64,000 bases of DNA from Roseibium porphyridii (GTDB lineage Bacteria > Pseudomonadota > Alphaproteobacteria > Rhizobiales > Stappiaceae): positions 3,080,001 through 3,144,000 of the forward strand of contig NZ_CP120863.1 of assembly GCF_026191725.2 (NCBI RefSeq). Reading direction: 5' to 3'. The notes beneath the pieces are model-generated. The model was not told the DNA's origin, did not search any database, and worked only from the letters and a program-made list of their open reading frames with translations. The position numbers and the translations under genes are program-made. Position 1 is the stretch's first letter; every line of letters starts with the position of its first letter. Positions 1 through 9,500 of the stretch are shown piece by piece.

Positions 1-1263
1 GACGTTGAATTCGTTGCCATGGCACACTCAATCCCTGAGCCGTGTGCCCTGGCGATCCGAACTCCAGCCGGCCTCGTTCTACATACAGGCGATTGGAAAA
101 TAGATCCGACGCCCGGCGTTGGACTTCCGATCGACATGAACCGGTTGGCAGAGCTTGGACGCGAGGGCGTCATGGCGCTGGTCTGTGACAGTACAAATGC
201 GGTCCGGGATGGTGTCAGCCCGAGTGAAGCCGATGTCGCCGAAGAATTGAAGAAAGTGATGGCAGAGGCCGATAAGCGAATTGCGGTCACGACATTCGCG
301 TCGAACGTTGCCCGAATTCGAGCGGTTGCAGAAGCCGCCGCTGCAAACGATCGCGATGTCGTCGTTGTCGGACGATCCATGCACAGGGTGATCGATGTTG
401 CAGGTGAACTTGGCTATCTGGATGGCCTGAAACCTTTTCATGACGAGGAAGCCTACGGCTATCTGCCACGCGAAAAGGCCGTGCTTCTTTGCACCGGTTC
501 GCAGGGCGAAAGCCGGGCCGCACTTGCCCGGATTGCCTCCGGCGATCATCGCAACATTGCCTTGTCGAAGGGGGACATGGTGATTTTCTCTTCACGTACG
601 ATACCGGGAAACGAGAAGGCTGTCGGTGAGGTATTGAATAATCTTGCCGACAAGGACGTGGAGATTGTCACAGACAGAGATGCGCTTGTGCATGTTTCGG
701 GACATCCGCGCCGTGGTGAGCTTGAGCAACTCTATAAGGTGATCAAGCCGAAAGTCGTGCTTCCCGTTCATGGTGAACCCTTGCATCTTGCCGCGCATGC
801 CGCATTTGCGAAGGAACAAGGCGTTCCGGAAGTTGTGCGCGGCAAGAACGGGGACATCATTCGCCTTGTTGCAGGAAAGGCTGCGGTGATCGACGAAGCA
901 CCCTTCGGCATCCTGGTGAAGGATGGTGCCATACTTGATGATCCGGAAGTCACCGGTGTGCGTGAAAGACGCAAGCTGTCTTACGCTGGTGCTGCCGTCG
1001 TTGCGTTGGTGGTGAACCGAGGCGGCGATCTCCTTGATGACCCGCATGTCACTCTTCTCGGGTTGCCGGACACGGACGACGACGGGGAGCCGATGGAGGA
1101 CATTGTTACCAAGGCGATTGTTGGAGCGGTGACGAGCATTCCGAAGGGAAGGCGCAAAGACAAGGACCTGGTGGGCGAAGCCGCTCGGAAGGCAGCGCGC
1201 GCGCAGATCCTGGATGTGTGGGGCAAAAAGACGCTCTGCAAGGTGGTGGTGACCCAACTATAA
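1..1263 (+). CDS. rnj: Ribonuclease J, 3' part (5' end outside window)
   Basis: RNase J is a metallo-beta-lactamase/beta-CASP nuclease with endo- and 5'-3' exonuclease activity in mRNA decay and rRNA maturation. The reading frame is open from base 1, so this is the last 420 residues. Visible family motifs are MAHSIPEP and HTGDWKIDPTP near the start (metallo-beta-lactamase core), CDSTNA, the beta-CASP region, and SGHPRRGELEQL with LPVHGEPLHL (C-terminal histidine motifs). The TAA stop is at 1261-1263. It is followed 46 bases later by mce, an order common in Rhizobiales. The first metal-binding motif (HxHxDH) is upstream of the window and cannot be checked. Confidence 0.93.
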   Translation, partial: DVEFVAMAHSIPEPCALAIRTPAGLVLHTGDWKIDPTPGVGLPIDMNRLAELGREGVMALVCDSTNAVRDGVSPSEADVAEELKKVMAEADKRIAVTTFASNVARIRAVAEAAAANDRDVVVVGRSMHRVIDVAGELGYLDGLKPFHDEEAYGYLPREKAVLLCTGSQGESRAALARIASGDHRNIALSKGDMVIFSSRTIPGNEKAVGEVLNNLADKDVEIVTDRDALVHVSGHPRRGELEQLYKVIKPKVVLPVHGEPLHLAAHAAFAKEQGVPEVVRGKNGDIIRLVAGKAAVIDEAPFGILVKDGAILDDPEVTGVRERRKLSYAGAAVVALVVNRGGDLLDDPHVTLLGLPDTDDDGEPMEDIVTKAIVGAVTSIPKGRRKDKDLVGEAARKAARAQILDVWGKKTLCKVVVTQL

Positions 1264-1309
1264 TTACGGACGGCCGCACATGGCCGTTTCTATTTGGGAA
1301 GGAATTCGA

Positions 1310-1714
1310 ATGATTGGTCGGCTCAACCATGTCGCCATCGCGGTTTCGGATATTGACGCTGCAACTGCGGTTTATCGGGACACGCTGGGTGCAGAAGTTT
1401 CGGCGAAAGAAGAACAGCCCGATCATGGTGTCTGCACGGTTTTCATCAACCTGCCCAACACGAAGATCGAACTGCTTGAACCGCTCGGCGACAATTCTCC
1501 GATTGCAAAATTTCTGGAAAAGAACGCTTCTGGCGGAATTCACCACGTTTGCTACGAGGTGGATGATATCATTGCAGCGCGCGACAAGTTGCTGGCGGAC
1601 GGAGCCCGAGTATTGGGTGATGGTGAGCCGAAAATTGGAGCCCACGGGAAGCCAGTGTTGTTTCTGCATCCAAAGGATTTCCTCGGAACTTTAACTGAGC
1701 TGGAAGAGGCGTAA
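1310..1714 (+). CDS. mce: Methylmalonyl-CoA epimerase
   Basis: Epimerises (2S)- and (2R)-methylmalonyl-CoA in the propionyl-CoA to succinyl-CoA route. It is a 134-residue VOC-superfamily protein: NHVAIAV near the N terminus supplies a metal-ligand histidine, IELLEPLG an acidic ligand, and GIHHVCYEV opens the second half. I place the start at the ATG at 1310 because GAAGGA lies six to seven bases upstream and family members begin MIGRLNHVAIAV; an in-frame start at 1280 would add ten atypical residues. It lies four bases before the DUF1467 gene and is probably co-transcribed with rnj. Confidence 0.92.
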   Translation: MIGRLNHVAIAVSDIDAATAVYRDTLGAEVSAKEEQPDHGVCTVFINLPNTKIELLEPLGDNSPIAKFLEKNASGGIHHVCYEVDDIIAARDKLLADGARVLGDGEPKIGAHGKPVLFLHPKDFLGTLTELEEA

Positions 1715-1718
1715 GGCG

Positions 1719-2009
1719 ATGTCCGTGGCATTTGGCATGGCAGTATTTTTCATGCTGTGGTGGATCATTCTGTTTGCAATCCTTCCTTTTGGACTGCACC
1801 GCACGCAGGAAGAAGCAGGGGAAGTCATTCCAGGTTCTGAGCCGAGTGCCCCGGACAAACCGAAGTTCTTCAAGGTGATCGTTCTGACGACTGTTATCAC
1901 TACTCTTGTATTTTCGGCGTACGTCTCATTGCGGGCGCAAGGCTTCGGATTGGACGATATTCCGTTTTTCAAGCCACCAGGGGCGAACTACAGTCAGCCG
2001 GGCAGCTGA
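1719..2009 (+). CDS. DUF1467 family small membrane protein
   Basis: A 96-residue protein of unknown function. Two hydrophobic segments are clear, about residues 4-24 (rich in F, L, W and I) and 51-70, joined by a charged linker with EEAGEVIPGSEPSAPDKPK. DUF1467 proteins recur between mce and proS in Rhizobiales, which matches the position here. It starts four bases after mce, so translation is probably coupled. The function cannot be told from sequence. Confidence 0.85.
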   Translation: MSVAFGMAVFFMLWWIILFAILPFGLHRTQEEAGEVIPGSEPSAPDKPKFFKVIVLTTVITTLVFSAYVSLRAQGFGLDDIPFFKPPGANYSQPGS

Positions 2010-2574
2010 CCATCGCCTTAGTTCTACCAGAATTGAAGGCGGGCAATTTGATGACAAAACCTTGGCTGCTGAAAAGTTGAAAACAGCTTGAATAAAAGAA
2101 AAAAGGCAGAGCTAAGCTCTGCCTTAAAAAAGTTCCGCGTCTAAACTGACCCTTTTCCCTTACCGGTTGGGATAACAACCTGGTTGGGCGGCTGCGTACC
2201 AAATGGCGCGCCTTAGAGTCCTTCCTCCCAAGACTCAGACCGCGATGTCCTTGAGCTTCTTAGCATTTCTGCCGAGGCATCTTTTTGTTATGGGAACGGA
2301 ACGTAGCTCATTGTTTGCAGTTTGTCACCTATTTGTCGTGCGGAGATGAAAATTTTTGCTTGTCTAATTTCGAACCTTGAATTTGAACATTTGGTCAGGA
2401 TTTGCAAGGCGTAAAACTAAGCCGGCAAAACGGCTGGTATTCTGTCAATTTTGATGATTTTCAGGCGAAAAAATGCGAAAGCCGACAGTGCTTAAGTAAA
2501 GGGCTTGTTTTTGCCTTCCGCATGCGCTTTGACTGCGCACCAAACAGGCACTGCCAGAAACTGAGAGAACCTTC
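2010..2574. other. Intergenic region before proS; probable minus-strand RNA
   Basis: 565 bases with no convincing protein gene. The left edge holds an intrinsic terminator oriented for minus-strand transcription (2103-2125) although no minus-strand protein gene is near. On the minus strand, 2126-2260 can form small hairpins (gagtc/gactc around 2215-2237; ggttg/caacc around 2163-2180). This suggests an unannotated small RNA, but no known RNA family was recognised. The proS promoter must also lie here; I could not choose one. Confidence 0.4.
2103..2125 (-). terminator. Intrinsic terminator pointing left
   Basis: A perfect 10-bp stem (aaggcagagc/gctctgcctt) has a 3-base loop. Read on the minus strand it is followed by TTTTCTTTTATT; on the plus strand it is followed by A residues. 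It therefore fits a terminator for a minus-strand transcript coming from the 2126-2574 gap. Confidence 0.6.
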
Positions 2575-3903
2575 ATGCGTCTTTCCCGTTATTTCCTGCC
2601 CATCCTGAAGGAAACGCCCAAGGAAGCAGAAATCGTGTCCCACAGGCTGATGTTGCGCGCGGGCATGATTCGACAGCAATCCGCAGGGATCTATTCCTGG
2701 CTGCCGCTCGGGCACAAGGTTTTGCGCAAGATTGAGCGAATTGTTGAAGAAGAACAGGCCCGGGCTGGTGCGGTTCAACTGTTGATGCCGACTATCCAGT
2801 CAGCTGATCTGTGGCGCGAAAGCGGGCGGTATGATGCTTATGGCAAGGAAATGCTGCGCATCACCGACCGGCACGAGCGGGATATGCTTTTCGGGCCGAC
2901 CAATGAGGAAATGATCACCGATATTTTCCGCGGCTATGTTCGTTCCTACAAGGATTTGCCGCTGAACCTCTACCATATTCAATGGAAGTTCCGTGACGAG
3001 GTTCGTCCGCGATTTGGCGTGATGCGCGGCCGCGAATTCTTGATGAAAGATGCCTATTCGTTTGATCTGGACAAGGAAGGAGCCCGGCACGCCTATAACC
3101 GCATGTTCGTCGCCTACTTGCGCACCTTCGACCGCATGGGCCTAAAAGCGATCCCCATGAAAGCCGACACGGGTCCAATCGGTGGCGATATGAGCCACGA
3201 GTTCATCATTTTGGCAGATACCGGCGAGAGCGAGGTTTTCTGCGACAAGTCGCTGCTTGAAATGCCGATCCCTTCAGAAGATACGGACTTCTATTCAGAC
3301 CTCACGTCATTGGTAACCGGCTGGACGACACCCTATGCTGCGACCGATGAAATGCATGACGCAACTGCGTTCGATGCGTTGCCCGACGATGCGAAAGTGT
3401 CAGCGCGCGGGATTGAAGTCGGTCACATCTTCTATTTTGGCACCAAGTATTCCGAAGCGATGGGGGCCAAGGTTGCCACGGCAGAAGGGACAGAGGTTCC
3501 TGTGCATATGGGATCCTATGGCGTCGGCGTTTCCCGCCTTCTTGGCGCCTTGATCGAGGCCAATCATGACGAGAACGGAATCATCTGGCCAAAGTCCGTC
3601 GCGCCGTTTCATGTTGGGTTGGTTAACCTCAAGCCGGGTGATTCACTGACGGATACGACGTCGGAGGATCTCTATGCCAAGCTTGAAGCAGCCGGTATTG
3701 AAGTTCTCTACGATGATCGAGACACACGCGCTGGTGCGAAGTTCGCAACTATGGATTTGATCGGTTTGCCGTATCAGGTGGTTGCTGGTCCGCGTGGCCT
3801 GAAAGACGGTCTTTTGGAGGTCAAGGACCGCGCAACTGGGGAAAAGGAGATGCTTTCCCCTGAAGCGGCCATGAACAAGCTGACGGCGGCATTGACGGAC
3901 TGA
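2575..3903 (+). CDS. proS: Prolyl-tRNA synthetase, short alphaproteobacterial form
   Basis: Class II aminoacyl-tRNA synthetase charging tRNA-Pro. 442 residues, the short type that lacks the YbaK-like editing insertion found in the roughly 570-residue enterobacterial enzyme. Class II motif 2 is seen as [21 protein letters not shown] (about residues 140-160), motif 3 as [14 protein letters not shown] (about 310-325), and an anticodon-binding domain fills the last 100 residues ([20 protein letters not shown]). The start ATG matches the family N terminus [13 protein letters not shown]. Proofreading of Ala-tRNA-Pro would need a separate trans-editing protein, not seen here. Confidence 0.97.
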   Translation: MRLSRYFLPILKETPKEAEIVSHRLMLRAGMIRQQSAGIYSWLPLGHKVLRKIERIVEEEQARAGAVQLLMPTIQSADLWRESGRYDAYGKEMLRITDRHERDMLFGPTNEEMITDIFRGYVRSYKDLPLNLYHIQWKFRDEVRPRFGVMRGREFLMKDAYSFDLDKEGARHAYNRMFVAYLRTFDRMGLKAIPMKADTGPIGGDMSHEFIILADTGESEVFCDKSLLEMPIPSEDTDFYSDLTSLVTGWTTPYAATDEMHDATAFDALPDDAKVSARGIEVGHIFYFGTKYSEAMGAKVATAEGTEVPVHMGSYGVGVSRLLGALIEANHDENGIIWPKSVAPFHVGLVNLKPGDSLTDTTSEDLYAKLEAAGIEVLYDDRDTRAGAKFATMDLIGLPYQVVAGPRGLKDGLLEVKDRATGEKEMLSPEAAMNKLTAALTD

Positions 3904-4003
3904 TCAAGTCCGGTGATCCTCCGTGATGGGGATTCGGTCGCGGTTCGCTGCGGCCAGACGGGCTATTTTGATTGCTCTGGGGCGTTGCTGAAGTGGATGG
4001 ACA

Positions 4004-5308
4004 ATGACAGCGGCAGACACTGCGGACATTGAGCGTGACGAAAAACAAGCCACCCCAACGCGCCCCTTTTCCCCATTTGAATGGATGATCGCCGGCCGCT
4101 ACTTGCGGTCGCGGCGCCGGGAAACCTTTATTTCCGTGATTGCCGGCTTTTCCTTCGCGGGCATCATGCTTGGTGTGGCGACGCTGATCATCGTCATGGC
4201 AGTGATGAACGGATTTCGCACCGAACTCCTGGGCAAAATCCTCGGTATCAATGGACATATGCTGGTCCAGCCGATCGACCTTCCGTTGACGGACTATGAT
4301 GCAGTTGCTTCACGCCTTGAGGGCGTGCCTGAAGTTGTCAGTGCCATTCCCTTTACCGAAGGCCAGGCACTCGTCTCTGGACCGGCCGGAAATTTCGGTG
4401 CGCTGGTTCGGGGTATCTACGAAAGTGATCTGAGACGTGTCCCGCTGATCGCAAACACGGTTCGAAGCGGAACCCTGGATGGATTTGACGAGGGTGAGGG
4501 CGTTGCCATCGGCTCGCGTATGGCGCAACAGCTCGGAATTACAGTCGGTGACAATGTCACCATTATCTCGCCTCGTGGCAGCGTGACCCCCATGGGTGTA
4601 ACGCCACGGGTCAAGGCCTATCCGGTTTCAGCGATCTTTGAAATCGGAATGAGTGAATACGACGCGACCTTCTTGTTCATGCCGTTGAACGAGGCTCAGG
4701 CCTATTTCAACATGGACACCAAGGCGACAGGCATTGAGATTTATGTTCTTGATCCGGACCGGGTCGGAACAATGAAGGCAGCAATCGAAGAGGCCGCAGA
4801 CCGTCCAACCTTCGTGACGGACTGGCGGCAGCGCAACATAACCTTCTTCTCTGCCCTGGAAGTTGAGCGCAACGTGATGTTCATCATCCTGACACTGATC
4901 GTTCTGGTCGCTGCACTGAACATCATTTCAGGAATGATCATGCTGGTGAAAGACAAGGGCAAGGATATTGCAATCTTGCGCACAATGGGTGCTTCACGTG
5001 GCGCCATCATGCGTATCTTTCTGATCACGGGAGCAAGTATCGGCTGCGTGGGAACTCTAGCAGGATTTGTTCTCGGGCTGGTTGTCTGTCTGAACATTGA
5101 AAGCATCCGCCAATTCGTATCTTGGCTGACAACCACCGAACTGTTCTCGCCCGAGCTCTATTTCCTGTCGAAACTACCTGCTGAAATCGATAGTGGAGAG
5201 ACGACCACCGTCCTGTTGATGGCGTTGCTCCTGTCCTTGTTGGCAACGGTTTATCCGGCATGGCGTGCCGCGCGCCTCGATCCGGTTGAAGCGCTCAGGT
5301 ATGAGTAG
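4004..5308 (+). CDS. lolC: Lipoprotein-releasing ABC transporter permease (LolC/LolE family)
   Basis: Inner-membrane permease of the Lol system, which extracts outer-membrane lipoproteins and hands them to LolA. 434 residues: cytoplasmic N terminus, TM1 about residues 45-68 ([19 protein letters not shown]), a large periplasmic domain, then three TM segments about 290-310, 340-370 and 400-420, the usual MacB/FtsX fold. It ends [24 protein letters not shown], the standard family C terminus. Only one permease gene is present, so a LolC/E-type homodimer is likely rather than the LolC-LolE heterodimer of E. coli. lolD overlaps or directly follows. Confidence 0.93.
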   Translation: MTAADTADIERDEKQATPTRPFSPFEWMIAGRYLRSRRRETFISVIAGFSFAGIMLGVATLIIVMAVMNGFRTELLGKILGINGHMLVQPIDLPLTDYDAVASRLEGVPEVVSAIPFTEGQALVSGPAGNFGALVRGIYESDLRRVPLIANTVRSGTLDGFDEGEGVAIGSRMAQQLGITVGDNVTIISPRGSVTPMGVTPRVKAYPVSAIFEIGMSEYDATFLFMPLNEAQAYFNMDTKATGIEIYVLDPDRVGTMKAAIEEAADRPTFVTDWRQRNITFFSALEVERNVMFIILTLIVLVAALNIISGMIMLVKDKGKDIAILRTMGASRGAIMRIFLITGASIGCVGTLAGFVLGLVVCLNIESIRQFVSWLTTTELFSPELYFLSKLPAEIDSGETTTVLLMALLLSLLATVYPAWRAARLDPVEALRYE

Positions 5309-5324
5309 GAGCGGGGAGATGAAC

Positions 5325-6035
5325 ATGGCTGTCGATCCGCGTCAGACGCCAGGCACTGCTCCGGCCGCGCTTGAACTGTCCGGCATTACGCGCAGCTTTG
5401 ATGAAGGCGATCGGCAATTGCACATCCTTCGGGGAGCTAATCTTCGGATTGAGCCTGGAGAAATGGTAGCTCTCGTGGCTGCTTCAGGAACCGGTAAATC
5501 GACACTTTTGCATATTGCGGGTCTCTTGGAACGCCCGGACGAGGGTGATGTATTTCTCGGTCCCGTCAATTGCTCCGAACTCTCTGACGCGGAGCGCACT
5601 ACGATCCGACGGAATGACATTGGTTTCGTCTACCAGTTTCATCATCTGTTGCCGGAATTCACCGCCGTTGAAAATGTGATGATGCCGCAAATGATCCGTG
5701 GCTTGCCGCGCAAGGAGGCTGCCAATAGAGCCGACGAGTTGCTCAAATACATGAGGTTGGGCGACCGTGGCAGTCACCGGCCGTCGGAACTCTCAGGCGG
5801 GGAACAACAGCGCGTTGCAGTCGCGCGGGCGGTGGCGAATGCTCCGCGCATTCTCCTTCTCGATGAACCGACCGGGAACCTTGATCCCAAAACAGCCAGT
5901 TATGTTTTCGAAGCGCTTTCCGCACTGGTACGTGCTTCAGGTGTCGCGACGCTCTTTGCCACGCACAATCTTGAACTGGCTGGTCGCATGGATCGCGCTA
6001 TCACACTTGCGGATGGCCAGGTCAAAGACCTTTAG
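5325..6035 (+). CDS. lolD: Lipoprotein-releasing ABC transporter ATPase LolD
   Basis: ATPase that powers LolC/E. About 236 residues with Walker [11 protein letters not shown]-loop [11 protein letters not shown], signature [14 protein letters not shown], Walker [13 protein letters not shown] and the H-loop FATHNLELA. The residues before the P-loop read VAASGTGKS, an Ala where most LolD have Pro. The ATG at 5325 is preferred because GGGGAG sits six bases upstream; ATGs at 5301 (overlapping the lolC stop) and 5319 are also in frame. It forms an operon with lolC. Confidence 0.93.
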   Translation: MAVDPRQTPGTAPAALELSGITRSFDEGDRQLHILRGANLRIEPGEMVALVAASGTGKSTLLHIAGLLERPDEGDVFLGPVNCSELSDAERTTIRRNDIGFVYQFHHLLPEFTAVENVMMPQMIRGLPRKEAANRADELLKYMRLGDRGSHRPSELSGGEQQRVAVARAVANAPRILLLDEPTGNLDPKTASYVFEALSALVRASGVATLFATHNLELAGRMDRAITLADGQVKDL

Positions 6036-6187
6036 CCGGGTCAAGTCTTCCAACTTTAGAGATGATTTTTCAGGACACGATGCCGAATTGAGGCAATCTG
6101 CATTGCTTTACTGTGCCTGGAACAAAGCAAAAACCTCAGGTTTTCATCGAATTTGATTTGCCTACTGACAAGAGGAACAAAAAGGGC

Positions 6188-6216
6188 TTGCAAAAGGAAC
6201 AAAAATAGAACATGAT
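6188..6216 (+). promoter_or_regulatory. SOS box inside a sigma-70-like promoter
   Basis: GAAC-N7-GAAC at 6197-6211 is the reverse complement of the alphaproteobacterial LexA site GTTC-N7-GTTC. It lies between a possible -35 TTGCAA (6188-6193) and a possible -10 CATGAT (6211-6216) spaced by 17 bases. The lexA promoter in this window has the same arrangement, with the box in the spacer after TTGCAG. LexA binding here would block transcription toward the small ORF at 6250. Confidence 0.7.
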
Positions 6217-6249
6217 CTCATCAACGTTAGGTCAGGTCTGGAGAATGAA

Positions 6250-6348
6250 ATGTTCTATATCGCTCGTGACTTTGCAGCTTTTGGTTCGCTTGTTTGCTTC
6301 TGCACGACACTTGCCGTTTGGGGTGAAGTACTTTTCTCCGCAGGTTGA
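6250..6348 (+). CDS. SidA-like SOS-induced membrane micropeptide (candidate)
   Basis: A 32-codon ORF starting MFYIARDFAAFG, with a hydrophobic middle and TLAVWGEVLF near the end, so one membrane helix with a short charged N terminus. GGAG (6240-6243) lies six bases before the ATG. The gene begins 39 bases after an SOS box. Caulobacter SidA, a 29-residue inner-membrane inhibitor of division acting on FtsW/FtsN, is the known analogue in size, topology and control. The match is by architecture, not by alignment. An overlapping frame from the ATG at 6245 (38 codons) has only one or two bases between GGAG and start and is less hydrophobic, so I reject it. Confidence 0.65.
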   Translation: MFYIARDFAAFGSLVCFCTTLAVWGEVLFSAG

Positions 6349-6537
6349 GGCCGGTAACTGAGCGCTGCTGTGCGCTTTGTCGAAGAATATCAGGATTGCG
6401 GACGGTGGTGTCCGGCTGAGGTTTGGGCCTTTCGCCAATAGAAAGAACAACGGTAACAACCGGGTTGATGGCTCGACAGAGCCCTCGCAAAGCGTTTCAC
6501 TTGTGTGCTGATTCTGAACGGGCGTGCGAGTGCATCA

Positions 6538-9500
6538 ATGACGAATTCCGAAACCTCAACTGGTGGCGCCAAAGCGGGTGTTGGAGCAGCTTCAGGCCCT
6601 GGGTTTGTACATTTGAGGGTTCATTCCGCATTGTCCCTTCTTGAAGGGGCTCTGCCCATCAAGAAGCTTTTGGATCTTGCAAAGGCAGACGAACAGCCGG
6701 CAATGGCTGTTGCAGACACCAACAATCTCTTTGGCGCGCAGGAGTTCTCCTCGAAGGCATGGGGAGCCGGTATTCAGCCGATTACTGCCTGCCAATTGTC
6801 AATTGCATTTGAAGACGGGCTTGAGAGCGGTCGCCGCGGAGAGCCAGCCCTTGCGGATCTGGTTCTGATTGCAATGACGGAGACCGGATACGGCAATCTC
6901 ATGGAATTGTCGTCGCGGGCCTTTCTGGATACGGAAACCGGATTGCGACCACATGTGTCGCTAGAGTACCTCCTTTCAAAGTCTGAGGATGTCATTGCCC
7001 TCACAGGCGGTGCTTATGGTCCGATTGGAGCCGCGCTTCTCGCGGGTCGCAAGGATTTGGCAAAATCGCGTTTGCGGCAGATCTCAGACGGCTTTCCCGG
7101 ACGCTGTTATGTCGAGTTGCAGCGGCATGGCATGGATGTCGAGCGCAAGACCGAAGATGCGTTTCTGGATCTAGCCTACGAGCTGGATTTGCCTCTGGTC
7201 GCAACAAACGAAGCTTTTTTCCCGAAGCGCGAAGATTATGAAGCGCACGATGCGCTGATCTGCATATCCGAAGGGCGCGTGCTTATTGAGGATGACCGCA
7301 GACGCCTGACACCTGAACACTATTTCAAAAGCCGCGCAGAAATGTGCGCACTGTTTGCCGATCTGCCTGAAGCGCTCTCATCGACCGTTGAAATTGCTCG
7401 TCGTTGCAGTTTCCGGCCGATGAAACGGGACCCGATCCTACCGCGATTTGCCGGTGCGGATGCTGACCCGGAAGAAGCAGAACATGCAGAAGCGGAAGAG
7501 CTCAAAAAGCAGGCTCGGGAAGGACTGCAGGCACGGCTTGATGCTCACGGTCTTGCTCCGGGTCTTGAGGAGAAGGACTATTGGGACCGGCTCGATTATG
7601 AGACCGGTATCATCGAACGTATGAAGTTTCCCGGCTATTTCCTTATCGTTGCCGACTTCATCAAATGGGCCAAAGGCAATGACATTCCCGTTGGGCCGGG
7701 TCGTGGGTCAGGAGCTGGGTCGCTCGTTGCCTGGTCGTTGACGATCACCGATCTCGATCCGATGCGCTTTTCGCTGCTCTTTGAACGGTTCCTCAATCCG
7801 GAACGTGTTTCGATGCCGGACTTTGACATCGACTTTTGCCAGACGCGCCGTGAAGAGGTCATCCGCTACGTTCAGGAAAAGTATGGCCGCAAGCAAGTGG
7901 CTCAGATCATCACCTTTGGTTCGCTGCAGGCGCGTGCGGTCTTGCGGGACGTCGGCAGGGTGCTGCAGATGCCATACGGTCAGGTAGACAGGCTCTGTAA
8001 GCTTGTGCCTGCCAACCCGGCCAACCCGGTAACGCTCGCCCAAGCGATCGAGGATGAACCACGCCTTCGCGAAGCAGCAAAGGAGGAGGAGATTGTCGAG
8101 CGCTTGCTTGGCATGGCGCAGAAGCTTGAAGGGCTTTACCGCCATGCCTCAACGCATGCGGCTGGTGTGGTGATTGGCGACAGACCCCTTGAAAAGCTGG
8201 TGCCGCTTTATCGTGATCCGCGTTCCGATATGCCGGTTGCTCAGTTCAACATGAAAATGGTTGAAGATGCCGGTCTCGTAAAATTCGATTTCCTGGGTCT
8301 GAAAACACTTACTGTCATCGACACTGCGGTGGAGTTGATTGAGCGTCGTGGGGTCAATGTCGATGTCGCCGGTTTGCCTATCGACGACATCAAGACCTAT
8401 GAAATGCTCGCCCGAGGCGAAACCTTCGGTGTGTTCCAGCTGGAAAGTCAGGGCATGCGCCGCGCAATCGCCGGTATGAAGCCAGACCGATTTGAAGACA
8501 TTATTGCGCTGGTGGCGCTTTACCGGCCGGGACCGATGGAGAACATTCCGGTCTACAACGCGGTGAAACACGGCGAGCAAGACCCGGACTGCTTGCATCC
8601 GTTGCTAGAACCGATCCTGATGGAAACCAATGGCATCATCGTCTACCAAGAGCAGGTGATGCAGATTGCACAGGTGCTTTCCGGGTACTCGCTCGGCGAA
8701 GCGGACCTTCTGCGGCGGGCAATGGGCAAGAAAATTGCTGCCGAAATGGAGGTTCAGCGTGCGCGTTTTGTCGATGGTGCTGTCGAACGTGGCATCAACA
8801 AGTCACAGGCCGGAACAATATTCGATCTGGTGGCGAAGTTCGCGAACTACGGATTTAACAAATCCCACGCTGCGGCCTATGCGCTGGTCTCCTATCATAC
8901 AGCCTGGTTGAAGGCGAACCATCCCGTCGAGTTCATGGCGGCTTCCATGACACTTGACATGGGCAACACCGACAAGCTCGGAGACTTCCGCCAGGAAGCG
9001 CGCCGCATGGGTATCGAAATTGTGCAGCCGTCCATTAACCGCTCACAAGTCTTTTTCGATGTTGCCGATGGCAAAATCCTCTATGCGATGGGTGCGATCA
9101 AGGGCGTCGGCGAGCAAGCTGTTGAACACATTGTGGAGGCGCGTGGCGACGCGCCGTTCAAGAGTGTCGGCGATTTTGCCAGACGAATTTCACCGCGAGC
9201 ACTCAACAAACGGACACTGGAAAACCTGGTTGCCGCTGGTGCTTTCGATGAGTTGGAGCCGAACCGGGCAAAGGTTTTCGAAGGGCTGGATCGAGTCATG
9301 GGCTTGGCGCAACGAACGGAGGAAAACAAGACGCTCGGCCAGGATGAACTGTTCGGCGCCAGCGACAGCGAAGAGCCGTTGCAACTGGACGAAGTGCATG
9401 GATGGACCAACGAGGAAAAGCTTCAGCGGGAGCACTCCGCCATTGGGTTCTACCTTTCAGCACACCCGATCGACGAATACGCACCAATCCTTGAGAAAAT

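Larger units (their letters stand above)
6036..6537. other. lolD-dnaE intergenic region
   Basis: 502 bases between lolD and dnaE. It contains the SOS-type promoter at 6188-6216, the micropeptide gene at 6250-6348, and about 190 bases of dnaE leader in which I see nothing definite. A short inverted repeat (aaaacct/aggtttt, 6130-6144) after lolD has a loop too tight to be a convincing terminator. Confidence 0.5.

Noticed and set aside
2366..2390. GAAC-N9-GAAC upstream of proS as an SOS box
   Set aside because: The spacer is nine bases, not seven, so it does not fit the LexA direct repeat.
6228..6243. ggtcaggtctgga, resembling part of the SRP RNA core
   Set aside because: The rest of the SRP RNA consensus and its closing stem are absent; the bases serve as leader and ribosome site of the micropeptide ORF.
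6245..6361. Overlapping 38-codon ORF in another frame at the micropeptide locus
   Set aside because: Only one or two bases separate GGAG from its ATG, and the product is less clearly membrane-spanning than the frame starting at 6250.
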